Below, piece by piece: positions 1 through 8,749 of a stretch of 64,000 nt of DNA. How positions within the stretch are numbered: the stretch's first letter is position 1; each line of letters begins with the position of its first letter. The position numbers and the translations under genes are program-made. The DNA comes from Psychrobacter maritimus (lineage in GTDB: Bacteria > Pseudomonadota > Gammaproteobacteria > Pseudomonadales > Moraxellaceae): the NCBI RefSeq assembly GCF_904846345.1, contig NZ_CAJHAJ010000010.1, positions 16,234 through 80,233 of the forward strand, read 5' to 3'. Under the pieces are notes generated by a model. It worked only from the letters and a program-made list of their open reading frames with translations, did no database searches and was not told where the DNA came from.

Positions 1-258
1 CAAGCACGCCTTTGGTTAGAAAAAGCGGCAATGCGCGGCGATAACCGTGCCAGTTATACGCTTGCTTTGCTAGATGAAAAGCAAAAAAACCTAGTTGATG
101 CTTATAAATGGTACGACTTAGCTGCCCGTGACGGTATGCTCGATGAAAAAGTACGTAACAAAGCTCGCGGTAAAATCGGTCAGCTAGCATTGAACTTATC
201 AAGCTCAGACATTGCTAGTGCCCGTAGCAAAGCCGATACTTGGTTCCAGAGTAAGTAA
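1..258 (+). CDS. Sel1/TPR-repeat protein, C-terminal part (partial)
   Basis: Frame 1 is open from the first base to a TAA at 256-258, so the gene starts outside the window; the internal ATG at 31 is not the real start. The visible 85 residues contain the Sel1-like pattern of small residues in paired helices (A..WLEKAA..G...A.Y.LA, then DAYKWYDLAARDG). Sel1 repeats are helical protein-protein interaction modules, often in periplasmic or secreted proteins. The C-terminus is a short charged helix ending in DTWFQSK. The specific partner or role cannot be told from this fragment. A hairpin terminator follows 35 bases after the stop. Confidence 0.6.
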   Translation, partial: QARLWLEKAAMRGDNRASYTLALLDEKQKNLVDAYKWYDLAARDGMLDEKVRNKARGKIGQLALNLSSSDIASARSKADTWFQSK

Positions 259-293
259 ACTCTAATTTTGACCTTACACAGTCAATAAAATAA

Positions 294-318
294 GCTCAGT
301 ATTATACTGGGCTTTTTT
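294..318 (+). terminator. Rho-independent terminator after the Sel1 gene
   Basis: An 8-bp stem (GCTCAGTA / TACTGGGC, with one G-T pair) and a 3-base loop are followed by six T residues. Confidence 0.8.
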
Positions 319-531
319 GTTTGCCATTTTTATTATCTCTCATATTTCTATGAGGTTTTAGAATGATAAAACCTCCAAAATCTTCCCAAAATTTGCTAAA
401 CTACGCGCGCATTAGCGAATTCCACAATTGCGCTAGTGTTATGAGCTTTACCAATTCATTTTAACCGTTAATTTTAAAAGCACCTTAAACCCAATGCACT
501 AGGTTTGCGACCTAGCCAGCAGGAGAAAAAC

Positions 532-1617
532 ATGAGTACCAATCAAGACAGCAGCACCAAAAATAGCAATATCCAAGATAGCACTACAACTGATAACAAA
601 GCAGCGCCTGCTTACGATAGCGTGACCAATAATATCGTCGTTGCCGCACTTTATAAGTTCACGCGCTTTAGCGATTTTGAGCAATATCGTGAGCCAATTT
701 TAAATACCATGCTTGATAATGATGTCAAAGGCACTTTATTACTGGCCAGCGAAGGTATTAACGGCACGATTTCTGGCAGCCGCCAAGGTATTGATAATGT
801 CTTAGATTATTTGCGCAGTATCGAAGCGATTGGCAGCTTTACTTTTAAAGAATCTTATACTGATGCGCAGCCTTTTTATCGCACTAAGGTGAAGCTTAAA
901 AAAGAAATCGTCACTATGGGCGTAGAGAATATCGACCCGTTACAATCGGTCGGTCGCTATGTAAAACCAAGCGAATGGAATGCGCTTATCTCAGATCCTG
1001 ACGTTATTTTGATTGATACCCGTAACGATTATGAAGTTCAAATCGGTACGTTTCAAAACGCGGTTAATCCAAACACCGAAACCTTCCGCGAGTTTCCAGA
1101 GTACGTGGCAAAAGAGCTCGACCCAACGAAACATAAAAAAGTCGCCATGTTCTGTACCGGCGGTATTCGTTGTGAGAAATCTACTGCTTATATGCGCGAA
1201 CAAGGCTTTGAAGAGGTCTATCATTTAGAAGGCGGTATCTTAAAGTATTTAGAAGAAATCCCAGCCAGCGAATCAATGTGGCAAGGCGATTGCTTCGTCT
1301 TTGATAACCGCGTGTCGGTCAATCATAACCTAGAAAAAGGCAACTATGAGCAATGCTTTGCTTGCCGTATGCCGATTACTCATGAGGAAATGCAAAGCGC
1401 CGCCTATATCAAAGGCGAGTCGTGCCCGCATTGTATCGATAAAGCGACTGAAGAACAAAAAGCCCGCTTCCGTGAGCGCGAGCATCAAATGCAGTTAGCC
1501 AAAAAACGTGGTGAGGCGCATATCGGTAGCGATGTGATGGATGTTATAGAAAAGCGTAAAGCCGCTAAGATTGAAGCCCGACGTCAAGCGGAAGCTGCGA
1601 ATAAAGCCAAAGCTTAA
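532..1617 (+). CDS. trhO: tRNA uridine(34) hydroxylase (rhodanese-domain, TrhO/YceA family)
   Basis: TrhO makes 5-hydroxyuridine at the wobble position of tRNAs, the precursor of cmo5U/mcmo5U. The protein has an N-terminal ferredoxin-like domain (about residues 40-130), a rhodanese domain with the active-site loop [11 protein letters not shown], and a Cys-rich C-terminal region (CFACRMP, CPHC). I chose ATG 532 because AGGAGA lies 5 bases upstream (521-526); an upstream in-frame TTG at 505 would include the ribosome-binding site in the coding region. At 361 aa it is slightly longer than usual. The first ~35 residues form an Asn/Ser/Thr/Asp-rich tail with no domain. It is transcribed alone and ends at a terminator shared with serA. 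Confidence 0.93.
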   Translation: MSTNQDSSTKNSNIQDSTTTDNKAAPAYDSVTNNIVVAALYKFTRFSDFEQYREPILNTMLDNDVKGTLLLASEGINGTISGSRQGIDNVLDYLRSIEAIGSFTFKESYTDAQPFYRTKVKLKKEIVTMGVENIDPLQSVGRYVKPSEWNALISDPDVILIDTRNDYEVQIGTFQNAVNPNTETFREFPEYVAKELDPTKHKKVAMFCTGGIRCEKSTAYMREQGFEEVYHLEGGILKYLEEIPASESMWQGDCFVFDNRVSVNHNLEKGNYEQCFACRMPITHEEMQSAAYIKGESCPHCIDKATEEQKARFREREHQMQLAKKRGEAHIGSDVMDVIEKRKAAKIEARRQAEAANKAKA

Positions 1618-1652
1618 GAAGTTAAGCGTTAAACTTTTAAATGATTAGCCAT

Positions 1653-1691
1653 AAAAAAGAGAGGCTCTATTAATAGAGCCTCTCTTTTTTT
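1653..1691. terminator. Bidirectional terminator between trhO and serA
   Basis: A long hairpin (AAAAAGAGAGGCTCTAT / ATAGAGCCTCTCTTTTT) is flanked by A and T runs, so it can stop both convergent genes. Confidence 0.9.
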
Positions 1692-1726
1692 ATACCAGTC
1701 GTAAAATTAAATAATAACGCTTAATT

Positions 1727-2953
1727 TTAGAACAAGATACGTACGCGAATGGTTTCTTCAACGTCTTTTAGCTGATCTAATGCAGCTGTTGAATCGTTAT
1801 AATCCACATCCATCACCAGATAACCCACATCGCCTTCCGTCATTAAGCTCTGCGCTAAAATGTTGATGTGCGCTTCGGCGAACAGACGGTTAATCTGTGA
1901 TAGTACGCCTGGGACGTTTCTATGGATATGCAGCAGACGATGCGAGCCTTCTTTAAACGGCACAGAGACTTCTGGGAAGTTCACAGCGGTTGCAGTATCG
2001 CCTTGGTCAGAGTATCTAACAAACTTATCGGCAACTTCAAGACCGATATTCGCCTGCGCTTCTTGGGTTGAGCCACCGATATGCGGCGTCAAGATAACGT
2101 TGTCAAATTTACGTAGTGGTGATTCAAACTCTTCATCAGCAGATTTTGGCTCTTTCGGGAACACGTCAATCGCTGCACCCAAGATTTTACCAGACTCAAG
2201 AACTGCCGCCAAATCATCAATCTCAACACAAGTACCACGAGCGGCGTTGATAAAGTAGCTGCCGTCTTTCATATGCGCAAACTGCGCCGCACCCATCATA
2301 TAGCGGGTGCTTGGTACATCAGGCACATGCAAGGTGACGATATCAGCGGTTGATAATAGCTCTTCTAAGCTACCTACTTGCACGGCATTACCTAGTGGCA
2401 ATTTGGTCAAGACATCATGATAAATGACTTTCATACCGAAGCTTTCAGCCAATACCGACAATTGCGAGCCGATAGAGCCATAACCGACGATACCGATCGT
2501 CTTGCCACGTACTTCATGTGAGTTGGTCGCAGACTTGCCCCAACCGCCGCGATGTACGGTCGCATTCTTTTCAGGGATACCGCGATATAGCATGATGGCT
2601 TCGGCCAATACCAGCTCAGCAACCGAGCGGGTGTTCGAATATGGCGCGTTAAAGACAGGAATACCCAAATCTCGAGCGGCGTCCAAGTCGACTTGGTTGG
2701 TACCGATACAAAAACAGCCAATACCGATAAGCTTGTGTGCGTGCTCAAGGACTTCACGCGTCAGCTGCGTACGCGAGCGGATACCGATGAAGTGAGCATC
2801 TTTAATCTTTTCGATAAGCTCATCTTGATCTAAAGCGTGACTGATATTCTCGATGTTATGATAACCAGCCCCTTCCAATACTTTTAACGCATTGTCATGT
2901 AGACCTTCAAGCAATAAAAACCGGATTTTGTCTTTTTGTAGTGATAACGCCAT
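1727..2953 (-). CDS. serA: D-3-phosphoglycerate dehydrogenase
   Basis: SerA catalyses the first step of serine synthesis, oxidising 3-phosphoglycerate with NAD+; family members such as E. coli SerA also reduce 2-ketoglutarate to D-2-hydroxyglutarate. The 408 residues contain the substrate-binding domain, a Rossmann domain with GIVGYGSIGSQ, the catalytic Arg/Glu/His region (INAARGTCVE, LTPHIGGST) and a C-terminal ACT domain (about 335-408) for serine feedback inhibition. The length equals the E. coli-type short SerA. ATG 2953 has AGGACAG upstream. The divergent neighbour is a FAD-linked D-2-hydroxyacid dehydrogenase, a pairing that makes biochemical sense. Confidence 0.96.
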   Translation of the reverse strand: MALSLQKDKIRFLLLEGLHDNALKVLEGAGYHNIENISHALDQDELIEKIKDAHFIGIRSRTQLTREVLEHAHKLIGIGCFCIGTNQVDLDAARDLGIPVFNAPYSNTRSVAELVLAEAIMLYRGIPEKNATVHRGGWGKSATNSHEVRGKTIGIVGYGSIGSQLSVLAESFGMKVIYHDVLTKLPLGNAVQVGSLEELLSTADIVTLHVPDVPSTRYMMGAAQFAHMKDGSYFINAARGTCVEIDDLAAVLESGKILGAAIDVFPKEPKSADEEFESPLRKFDNVILTPHIGGSTQEAQANIGLEVADKFVRYSDQGDTATAVNFPEVSVPFKEGSHRLLHIHRNVPGVLSQINRLFAEAHINILAQSLMTEGDVGYLVMDVDYNDSTAALDQLKDVEETIRVRILF

Positions 2954-3484
2954 GTGAGAACTGTCCTATAATTGTCTTATAAAAATCATCAGTGGGATAA
3001 GTATGATGGATGAAACGAAAACAGTCTGGATATCTTACACAAAATTTGGCAGCGATGTTAGCAGATTAGATGAATTATTGCTTATCAAGCCTGAAAACTT
3101 TTTATGCTATAGTAAATCACGGTATATAAACCTGATATCTAAACCCTGTACTTAGATTTTGCGCTTAAACTTTGCACTTAGAACTTGTACTTAAACTTAG
3201 AACTTGTACTTAAAATTTGCATGCAAACGCTGTATCTAAAATTTATTAAACTTTTTTTAATTATGAATATTACTTACACTAGTTAGGCGTATGACCGCAT
3301 ATCTATCTATCATTGCAACACGCGCTCACTTATACTTATATTAATTATATGAACCCAGTTGCTTATATAAACCCATAAACCCAATTATTTATATAAACAC
3401 AGTTATAACCGCTGAGTTATATCCATTTAGCGATATAATAATCCCTTTTATGCATAGCGCTTACGTTTCTACCGAGATTTGACC
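2954..3484. other. Divergent intergenic region with tandem repeats (serA / D-2-hydroxyacid dehydrogenase)
   Basis: No ORF is supported in these 531 bases. A possible extended -10 element for the plus strand (TG at 3105-3106, TATAGT at 3108-3113) would give a leader of about 365 nt. A 19-bp unit, ACTTAGAACTTGTACTTAA, occurs twice head to tail at 3176-3194 and 3195-3213, with decayed copies on both sides. A second imperfect repeat built on TATATAAACCCA runs through about 3347-3405. Confidence 0.6.
3176..3213. repeat. Exact 19-bp tandem duplication
   Basis: Two identical adjacent copies of ACTTAGAACTTGTACTTAA lie within a longer stretch of diverged copies (about 3147-3240). Confidence 0.85.
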
Positions 3485-4945
3485 ATGACTTCTTTAGCTA
3501 GCCAAAGCAACACTACCGCTCAAAACAATGCTACCACCCCTACTGCTGCTGTCCAGACCATCTTAAGCAACTTGCTTGATGCTCATCAGTTTGACGCCAG
3601 CCAAATCAAAACCGATAGCGAAAGCTTGGAGCATTGGGGCAAAGACTGGACCAAGCACTTTGCTCCCGCCGCTGCGGCTATCGTCTTTCCAAAGACTACC
3701 GAGCAAGTGCAAGCGATTGTATTACTTGCTAATGAGCATAACGTGGTCTTAACACCAAGTGGCGGTCGTACCGGTCTGTCTGCTGGTGCAGTTGCCGCTA
3801 ATGGTGAGATTGTCGTCAGTATGGATAAAATGAATCATATCGGACAATTCTATCCTGCTGACCGTATGGTAGAAATTGAAGCGGGCGTGGTCACGCAGCA
3901 GTTGCAACAGTTTGCCGAATCGAAAGACCTCTACTACCCTGTCGACTTTGCTTCTGCTGGCTCAAGTCAAATTGGTGGCAATATCGGCACCAATGCCGGC
4001 GGTATTAAAGTCATTCGTTATGGTATGACCCGTCAATGGATTATGGGGCTCACAGTTGTTACTGGTAAAGGTGATATCTTGCAGCTTAACCGCGGTATGG
4101 TTAAAAACGCCACGGGTTATGATTTGCGTCAATTGTTTATCGGTAGCGAAGGCACGCTAGGCTTTGTCACTCATGCCCAAATCAAACTTGAACGTCAGCC
4201 GCAAGATTTAAACGTTATGGTCTTAGGCATGGACAGCTTTAATGATGTCATGAATGTGCTCTCTGCCTTTCAAGCACAAATCGATTTGACCGCGTTTGAG
4301 TTCTTTGATGATGTGGCGATTGATAAGCTGATGGCACATGGCCAAGTACAAGAACCATTTGAATCACGCACCAAGTTTTATACCCTATTAGAGTTCGAAG
4401 CGCCTTATGAGCCTATCATGGATAAGGCCATGGCAATCTTTGAGCATTGCATGGAGCAAGGTTGGGTCGTTGATGGGGTGATGAGTCAGAGTCTCGCGCA
4501 AGCTGAAGAGCTGTGGAAGCTGCGCGAATACATCTCTGAAACCATCTCGGTATTCACCCCTTATAAGAATGACGTTTCTGTACTAATCAGCTACGTACCT
4601 GAATTTATCGCTGAGATTGACCATATCGTTAGTAGTAACTACCCTGACTTTGAAGTCTGCTGGTTCGGGCATATCGGTGATGGGAATTTGCATCTTAATA
4701 TCTTAAAGCCTGAAAACATGAGTAAAGATGATTTCTTTAGCGAGTGTCAGGTTGTTAATAAATACGTGTTTGAGACGGTGCAAAAATATGGTGGTTCCGT
4801 GTCTGCTGAACATGGCGTTGGTATGACCAAAAAGCCTTATCTCAATTATAGCCGTAGCGAGACTGAGATTGATTATCTGCGAGAAGTCAAAAAGGTCTTT
4901 GACCCCAATAATATTATGAACCGTGGCAAGATTTTTGATATGTAA
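3485..4945 (+). CDS. FAD-binding D-2-hydroxyacid dehydrogenase, probably D-2-hydroxyglutarate dehydrogenase
   Basis: A 486-residue member of the GlcD/D2HGDH/D-lactate dehydrogenase family. The FAD-binding PCMH domain carries PSGGRTGLSAGAV and GGNIGTNAGGIKVIRYG; the C-terminal FAD-oxidase domain carries the metal/substrate-site motif GHIGDGNLHLNI and SAEHGVG. These enzymes oxidise D-2-hydroxyacids and pass electrons to an acceptor such as an ETF or quinone. The 2-hydroxyglutarate assignment rests on the divergent serA, because in Pseudomonas a D2HGDH removes the D-2-hydroxyglutarate formed by SerA. D-lactate or glycolate remain possible substrates. I prefer ATG 3485 over the TTG at 3479; CGAG at 3473-3476 is a weak ribosome-binding site. 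The N-terminus is Asn/Thr/Ala-rich. Confidence 0.88.
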   Translation: MTSLASQSNTTAQNNATTPTAAVQTILSNLLDAHQFDASQIKTDSESLEHWGKDWTKHFAPAAAAIVFPKTTEQVQAIVLLANEHNVVLTPSGGRTGLSAGAVAANGEIVVSMDKMNHIGQFYPADRMVEIEAGVVTQQLQQFAESKDLYYPVDFASAGSSQIGGNIGTNAGGIKVIRYGMTRQWIMGLTVVTGKGDILQLNRGMVKNATGYDLRQLFIGSEGTLGFVTHAQIKLERQPQDLNVMVLGMDSFNDVMNVLSAFQAQIDLTAFEFFDDVAIDKLMAHGQVQEPFESRTKFYTLLEFEAPYEPIMDKAMAIFEHCMEQGWVVDGVMSQSLAQAEELWKLREYISETISVFTPYKNDVSVLISYVPEFIAEIDHIVSSNYPDFEVCWFGHIGDGNLHLNILKPENMSKDDFFSECQVVNKYVFETVQKYGGSVSAEHGVGMTKKPYLNYSRSETEIDYLREVKKVFDPNNIMNRGKIFDM

Positions 4946-4990
4946 TTAATTGCTTGACCAAAATATTAGAAAGTTTGATGACATAAAAAA

Positions 4991-5022
4991 AGACGCTAAA
5001 CGTTAAGTCTAGCGTCTTTTTT
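4991..5022. terminator. Terminator between the FAD dehydrogenase and the BLUF gene
   Basis: Stem AGACGCTA / TAGCGTCT with A-run before and T-run after; usable by both convergent genes. Confidence 0.85.
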
Positions 5023-5092
5023 ACTATTGAGCTGGCAATGCATCATTTGTATAAAAGATTAAAAGCGTAAAAGTAGTTAATCTATAAGATAT

Positions 5093-5725
5093 TTATGATA
5101 AATAAAGCAGTACCAAGGCGATAATTAGCAATATACTTAAACAACCTTGAACCATTAGAAAGGCTTGATGCGGGGCGGCGACATGACGCACCATATTGCC
5201 AAGCGCATTATAAGTAATGCCTGCCGCTTTGACATGTGGCGGAGTATCAAAGGTTTGGATAATCTGCAAAAACTGCTCGGTACGCTCGGGCGACCAATCT
5301 TGCGGCGCAAATGGCAAATATGCTGACAGTTGAGCGGCTTGCTGCTTAGTCGTTGGTGACCATAACCAACGCTCCAAAAACAGCAAACGCATCCGCCAGT
5401 CTGAAAAATGACGCTGCTTGATGGTTTTTAAGAGCAATACTTGCACATTTTTATGGCGGGTATCAGCAAAGATACGCTGGGTAAGCGCCGCGACTTTGGC
5501 TTTTTCGCCTTCCATACATTGTAAAAAATGACCATTGCCATAACATAATGTACCTGTGATGCCGTGCTGCTCATTATAGTCGCGCGCATGGCCTTCCACT
5601 TCATCAAATATCGTCGCATTCAACCGTGAGGCAAGCGTCAAGCTGCTAACATACACCAGCTGCACCAAGGCCGTGTCTGCTATTTCATCTAATTTGCTCA
5701 AGGCATTAGGATGAGTGAGGGGCAT
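5093..5725 (-). CDS. BLUF-domain blue-light receptor with C-terminal membrane anchor
   Basis: Residues 20-115 form a BLUF domain, which binds FAD and senses blue light. All key residues are visible at the expected spacing: Tyr25 (VYVSS), Asn51, Gln69 (HFLQCMEGE), Trp110 and Met112 (FSDWRM); spacings from Asn to Gln (18), Gln to Trp (41) and Trp to Met (2) match the AppA-type pattern. After a helical region (120-185) the protein ends in one strongly hydrophobic segment (188-210), predicting a tail-anchored membrane protein. No output domain such as EAL or GGDEF is attached. The start has AGGA 8 bases upstream. Known stand-alone BLUF proteins of Acinetobacter (BlsA) are soluble, so the anchor is notable. 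Confidence 0.9.
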   Translation of the reverse strand: MPLTHPNALSKLDEIADTALVQLVYVSSLTLASRLNATIFDEVEGHARDYNEQHGITGTLCYGNGHFLQCMEGEKAKVAALTQRIFADTRHKNVQVLLLKTIKQRHFSDWRMRLLFLERWLWSPTTKQQAAQLSAYLPFAPQDWSPERTEQFLQIIQTFDTPPHVKAAGITYNALGNMVRHVAAPHQAFLMVQGCLSILLIIALVLLYLS

Positions 5726-6404
5726 AATAAAAATCCTAAAAGGTCACGGTAACAGGCAATTGAAAAAATGCGTCAAATAAGATGACGCTTAAGCAAATAA
5801 AAGCATCATTCATAAAAGATAGTAAGTCACAAAAACCTAGCAAATATTTACGCCGCTTGACTGTCATTGGTTACGGGAATTGCTATCATAAGCCGCGCAG
5901 TGTCAGTCATAATTAAGCGTCATAGCAGTTAAAATGAATTTATTAGCACAGCAGCATAAACCCTATAAAATAAGGGCAAGATGCAGTGCCAAGATAAGCA
6001 CTTGTAAATGGGCTAAATTACCTCATTAAAATTAGCAATAACAGAGGCAATGTTTATAACTTATTGGCTATAACTTATTGTAAATACAAAGATAATTGAT
6101 TGTAACGATTATATGCGCCTATTGGTATATTTTTCTCGACATTATTATCTGAAAAGTTATAGCAAAAATGAGTTGCTAGCTTTTTTATTTAGTAAATGCA
6201 GCAATATCAAACCGCTTATTAGGCGCTTTACTGACGAGTTTTGATAGCCACCTTTTTATGACTCACTTTATCAACATCTATGAATATCGCTTTATTATTA
6301 ACATCGATTTATTACCACTGATTTATTATCACTGATTTATTATCACTGATTTATTATCACTGATTTATTATCACTGATTTATAGCAACGACAGACAGGAA
6401 CATT
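5726..6404. other. Divergent intergenic region, AT-rich, with 14-bp VNTR
   Basis: No supportable gene in 679 bases between the BLUF gene and the GNAT-nitrilase gene. It should contain both divergent promoters. Apart from the 14-bp repeat next to the plus-strand start, I found no clear operator or terminator. Confidence 0.6.
6317..6383. repeat. 14-bp tandem repeat, about 4.7 copies
   Basis: ACTGATTTATTATC repeats exactly at 6317-6330, 6331-6344, 6345-6358 and 6359-6372, followed by a partial copy to about 6382. It ends about 14 bases before the AGGAA ribosome-binding site (6396-6400) of the next gene. Confidence 0.95.
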
Positions 6405-8042
6405 ATGAGCAAGATAGAAAAACCAGACGACTTTCACCTCACCATTGCTGAGATTAAGAAAAAAGATTATCCACAACTTAAAGCTTTAATGGATCGCGTT
6501 TATGTCAACTTAGGCGGTGCGTGGTCAAAAAACACCATTCATACCTTAATTGACGCCTTCCCTGAAGGACAGATTGCGCTCTTTGACCATGATGAGCTGA
6601 TTGGTATTGTGCTATCGATGCGCGTTGATTACACCAAGTTTTCTAACCCGCATACTTATGATGACTTAATTGGTCATAAAGAGATTATTAGAGACAATCC
6701 TGATGGCGATGCTATTTATGGCTTAGATGCGCTAATCGACCCTGAATATCGTGGTTATCGTTTAGGTCGCAGGCTTTATGATGCGCGTAAAGAGCTGTGC
6801 CGCCAGTTAAACTTCCGCGCTATCTTAGCCGGTGGTCGTATTCCCAATTATCACAATCACCAAGACTTAACACCTGGTGAATATATTGAAGCCGTTGAAG
6901 CTCGTGAAATTCACGACCCCGCGCTGTCGTTTCAGTTATCAAATGGCTTTATCGTTAAACGTATTTTGACCGCTTATTTGCCAGATGATGCCCAATCTAA
7001 AGGTTTTGCGACCTTACTTGAATGGGCAAATATTTATTATGAGCCGCAAGATTATAAGCCCAATACGCGTAAATCAGAGGTCAGAATCGGTGGTATTCAG
7101 TGGCAAATGCGTGAGGTTGAATCACCTGAAGAGCTGTTGCAACAAGTTGAATTCTTCGTCGATATCATGGCTGATTACAACTCTGACTTTGCCTGTTTGC
7201 CAGAATTTTTTAACGCGCCGTTAATGGGTCTGTGTGAATCAACTGATCAAAACGTGGCCATTCGCTTTTTGGCCGGTTATACCGAATGGTTTAAAAACGA
7301 GATTTCGCATTTGGCGGTCAGCTATAACGTCAACGTCATCACCGGTTCTATGCCGTTCTTGGACGACGACGATACCTTGTATAATGTCAGCTATCTATGC
7401 CGCCGTGACGGTACGGTTGAAGAGCAGCGCAAAATTCACATTACCCCGCATGAACGTAGCGCGTGGGTGATTGAAGGCGGCGATGAAGTCAAAGTATTTG
7501 ATACCGATGCTGGTCGTATCGGTATCCTAGTTTGCTATGACGTTGAGTTCCCAGAGCTTGCGCGCTTGATGGCACTTGATGACATGGATATCTTGTTCGT
7601 ACCATTTTGGACAGATACTCAAAACGGCTATCTGCGCGTACGCCACTGTGCCCAAGCTCGGGCGATTGAAAACGAATGCTATGTGATGATTTGTGGTTCA
7701 GTCGGTAACTTACCGCAAGTTGAAAGCTTGGATATCCAATACGCACAGTCGTCTATTTTCTCACCGTCGGATTTTGCTTTCCCGCATGATGCGATTATGG
7801 CGGAAACCACGGCCAATACCGAAATGGTATTCTTCTCTGATTTAAACTTAGACAAGCTTATTCATGTTCGTAATGAAGGCTCGGTGCATAACCTGCTTGA
7901 CCGCCGTGATGATTTATTTAGCTTAAAATGGAAGAGAAAGGCTAAAATTCCAGCAAGCAAATTGACCGATGAAGAGCGCCGTGAAAATTCAGGCAGTGTG
8001 CTTATCGGCGATCCACTGCAAGACCGTGCGCAAAAGCCTTAA
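6405..8042 (+). CDS. Fused GNAT acetyltransferase / carbon-nitrogen hydrolase (nitrilase superfamily)
   Basis: A 545-residue two-domain protein. Residues 10-190 are a GNAT-like acetyltransferase domain, with the acetyl-CoA loop region around LIDPEYRGYRLGRRLY. Residues about 225-520 are a nitrilase-superfamily hydrolase with the full Glu-Lys-Cys catalytic triad: Glu in CLPEFF, Lys in EEQRKIHIT and Cys in ILVCYDVEFPE. Nitrilase-superfamily enzymes cleave or form C-N bonds in amides. The GNAT fusion is a known architecture in proteobacteria, but its substrate is not known to me and the sequence does not show it. The start has AGGAA just upstream. It appears to be transcribed alone from an AT-rich leader that contains the 14-bp repeat. 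Confidence 0.9.
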   Translation: MSKIEKPDDFHLTIAEIKKKDYPQLKALMDRVYVNLGGAWSKNTIHTLIDAFPEGQIALFDHDELIGIVLSMRVDYTKFSNPHTYDDLIGHKEIIRDNPDGDAIYGLDALIDPEYRGYRLGRRLYDARKELCRQLNFRAILAGGRIPNYHNHQDLTPGEYIEAVEAREIHDPALSFQLSNGFIVKRILTAYLPDDAQSKGFATLLEWANIYYEPQDYKPNTRKSEVRIGGIQWQMREVESPEELLQQVEFFVDIMADYNSDFACLPEFFNAPLMGLCESTDQNVAIRFLAGYTEWFKNEISHLAVSYNVNVITGSMPFLDDDDTLYNVSYLCRRDGTVEEQRKIHITPHERSAWVIEGGDEVKVFDTDAGRIGILVCYDVEFPELARLMALDDMDILFVPFWTDTQNGYLRVRHCAQARAIENECYVMICGSVGNLPQVESLDIQYAQSSIFSPSDFAFPHDAIMAETTANTEMVFFSDLNLDKLIHVRNEGSVHNLLDRRDDLFSLKWKRKAKIPASKLTDEERRENSGSVLIGDPLQDRAQKP

Positions 8043-8084
8043 GCGGTTATTTTAAAAAGTGGTTATTTTAAAAAGTAACCACTT
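8043..8084. repeat. Direct repeat and hairpin after the GNAT-nitrilase gene
   Basis: GGTTATTTTAAAAAG occurs at 8045-8059 and again at 8061-8075. The second copy can pair through AAGTGGTTA (8057-8065) with TAACCACTT (8076-8084). No T-run follows, so a terminator role is doubtful. Confidence 0.6.
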
Positions 8085-8114
8085 ATAACAGTTCCATAGA
8101 TTTTACGAATAATA

Positions 8115-8140
8115 CGGCTGACCATTCAGCCGTTTATTTT
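8115..8140 (+). terminator. Probable terminator after the GNAT-nitrilase gene
   Basis: Stem CGGCTGA (8115-8121) / TCAGCCG (8126-8132) is followed by TTTATTTTT. It ends about 40 bases before the next start. Confidence 0.65.
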
Positions 8141-8179
8141 TATCTATTAATCACATTGAGAGCAAAAAAAGCAGCCACT

Positions 8180-8749
8180 ATGACGACTGATACTGAAAAA
8201 AACCTTGATATCGAAAAAAGCCTTGAGAAACCAAAAAAAACGCCAAAGCAAAAGATATTGTCTGTTGCTAAAAACCTGCTTATCTATGGCTTGGTATTTG
8301 CTGTCATTTATACCGCTATTAACTGGTGGCGCCAACCGGTCATGCCAGCCAATCCGCAATTGCAGTTGACCGACTATCAAGGGCAGAGCGTTGATTTAGC
8401 AGCAATGAGTCGGGATAAGCCAACGTTGGTATATTTTTGGGGACCCTGGTGTCCGGTTTGTCGGGTGACGTCGCCGACGATAGATAAGCTTGCCGCTGCA
8501 AATGACTATCCTGTGGTGACCATTGCGATTAAATCAGGCTCTGACCAAGAGCTGCACAGCTACCTTACTGAACACAATTATCAATTTACCACCGTCAATG
8601 ACCAAGAAGGTGAGATATTCGCCGATTGGCAAGGGCAAGTCACGCCGTCTTATGTCGTTCTAAAAGATGGTGAAATGACGCAAGGATTGACTGGTATGCA
8701 GCCACTTTGGTCGCTGAAATTGCGCTTATGGTTGTCAGAAGTTTTTTAG
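8180..8749 (+). CDS. Membrane-anchored thioredoxin-like protein disulfide oxidoreductase (TlpA/ScsD-like)
   Basis: About 189 residues. A charged Lys-rich cytoplasmic N-terminus is followed by one membrane segment (LLIYGLVFAVIYTAI) and a periplasmic thioredoxin fold with the redox motif WCPVC and the cis-Pro region VTPSYVV. Such proteins reduce or oxidise periplasmic disulfides, for example in cytochrome c maturation or copper tolerance (ScsD). No scsB/dsbD or cytochrome c gene lies nearby, so the partner is unknown. I placed the start at ATG 8180; an in-frame TTG at 8156 has no ribosome-binding site, and neither start has a strong one. Confidence 0.8.
   Translation: MTTDTEKNLDIEKSLEKPKKTPKQKILSVAKNLLIYGLVFAVIYTAINWWRQPVMPANPQLQLTDYQGQSVDLAAMSRDKPTLVYFWGPWCPVCRVTSPTIDKLAAANDYPVVTIAIKSGSDQELHSYLTEHNYQFTTVNDQEGEIFADWQGQVTPSYVVLKDGEMTQGLTGMQPLWSLKLRLWLSEVF

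Noticed and set aside
1860..2258. 132-codon ORF antisense to serA
   Set aside because: It lies entirely inside the well-supported serA gene, with no ribosome-binding site and a composition typical of a codon shadow.
6317..6383. Possible CRISPR array
   Set aside because: The 14-bp units are directly adjacent without spacers and no cas gene is present, so this is a simple tandem repeat.
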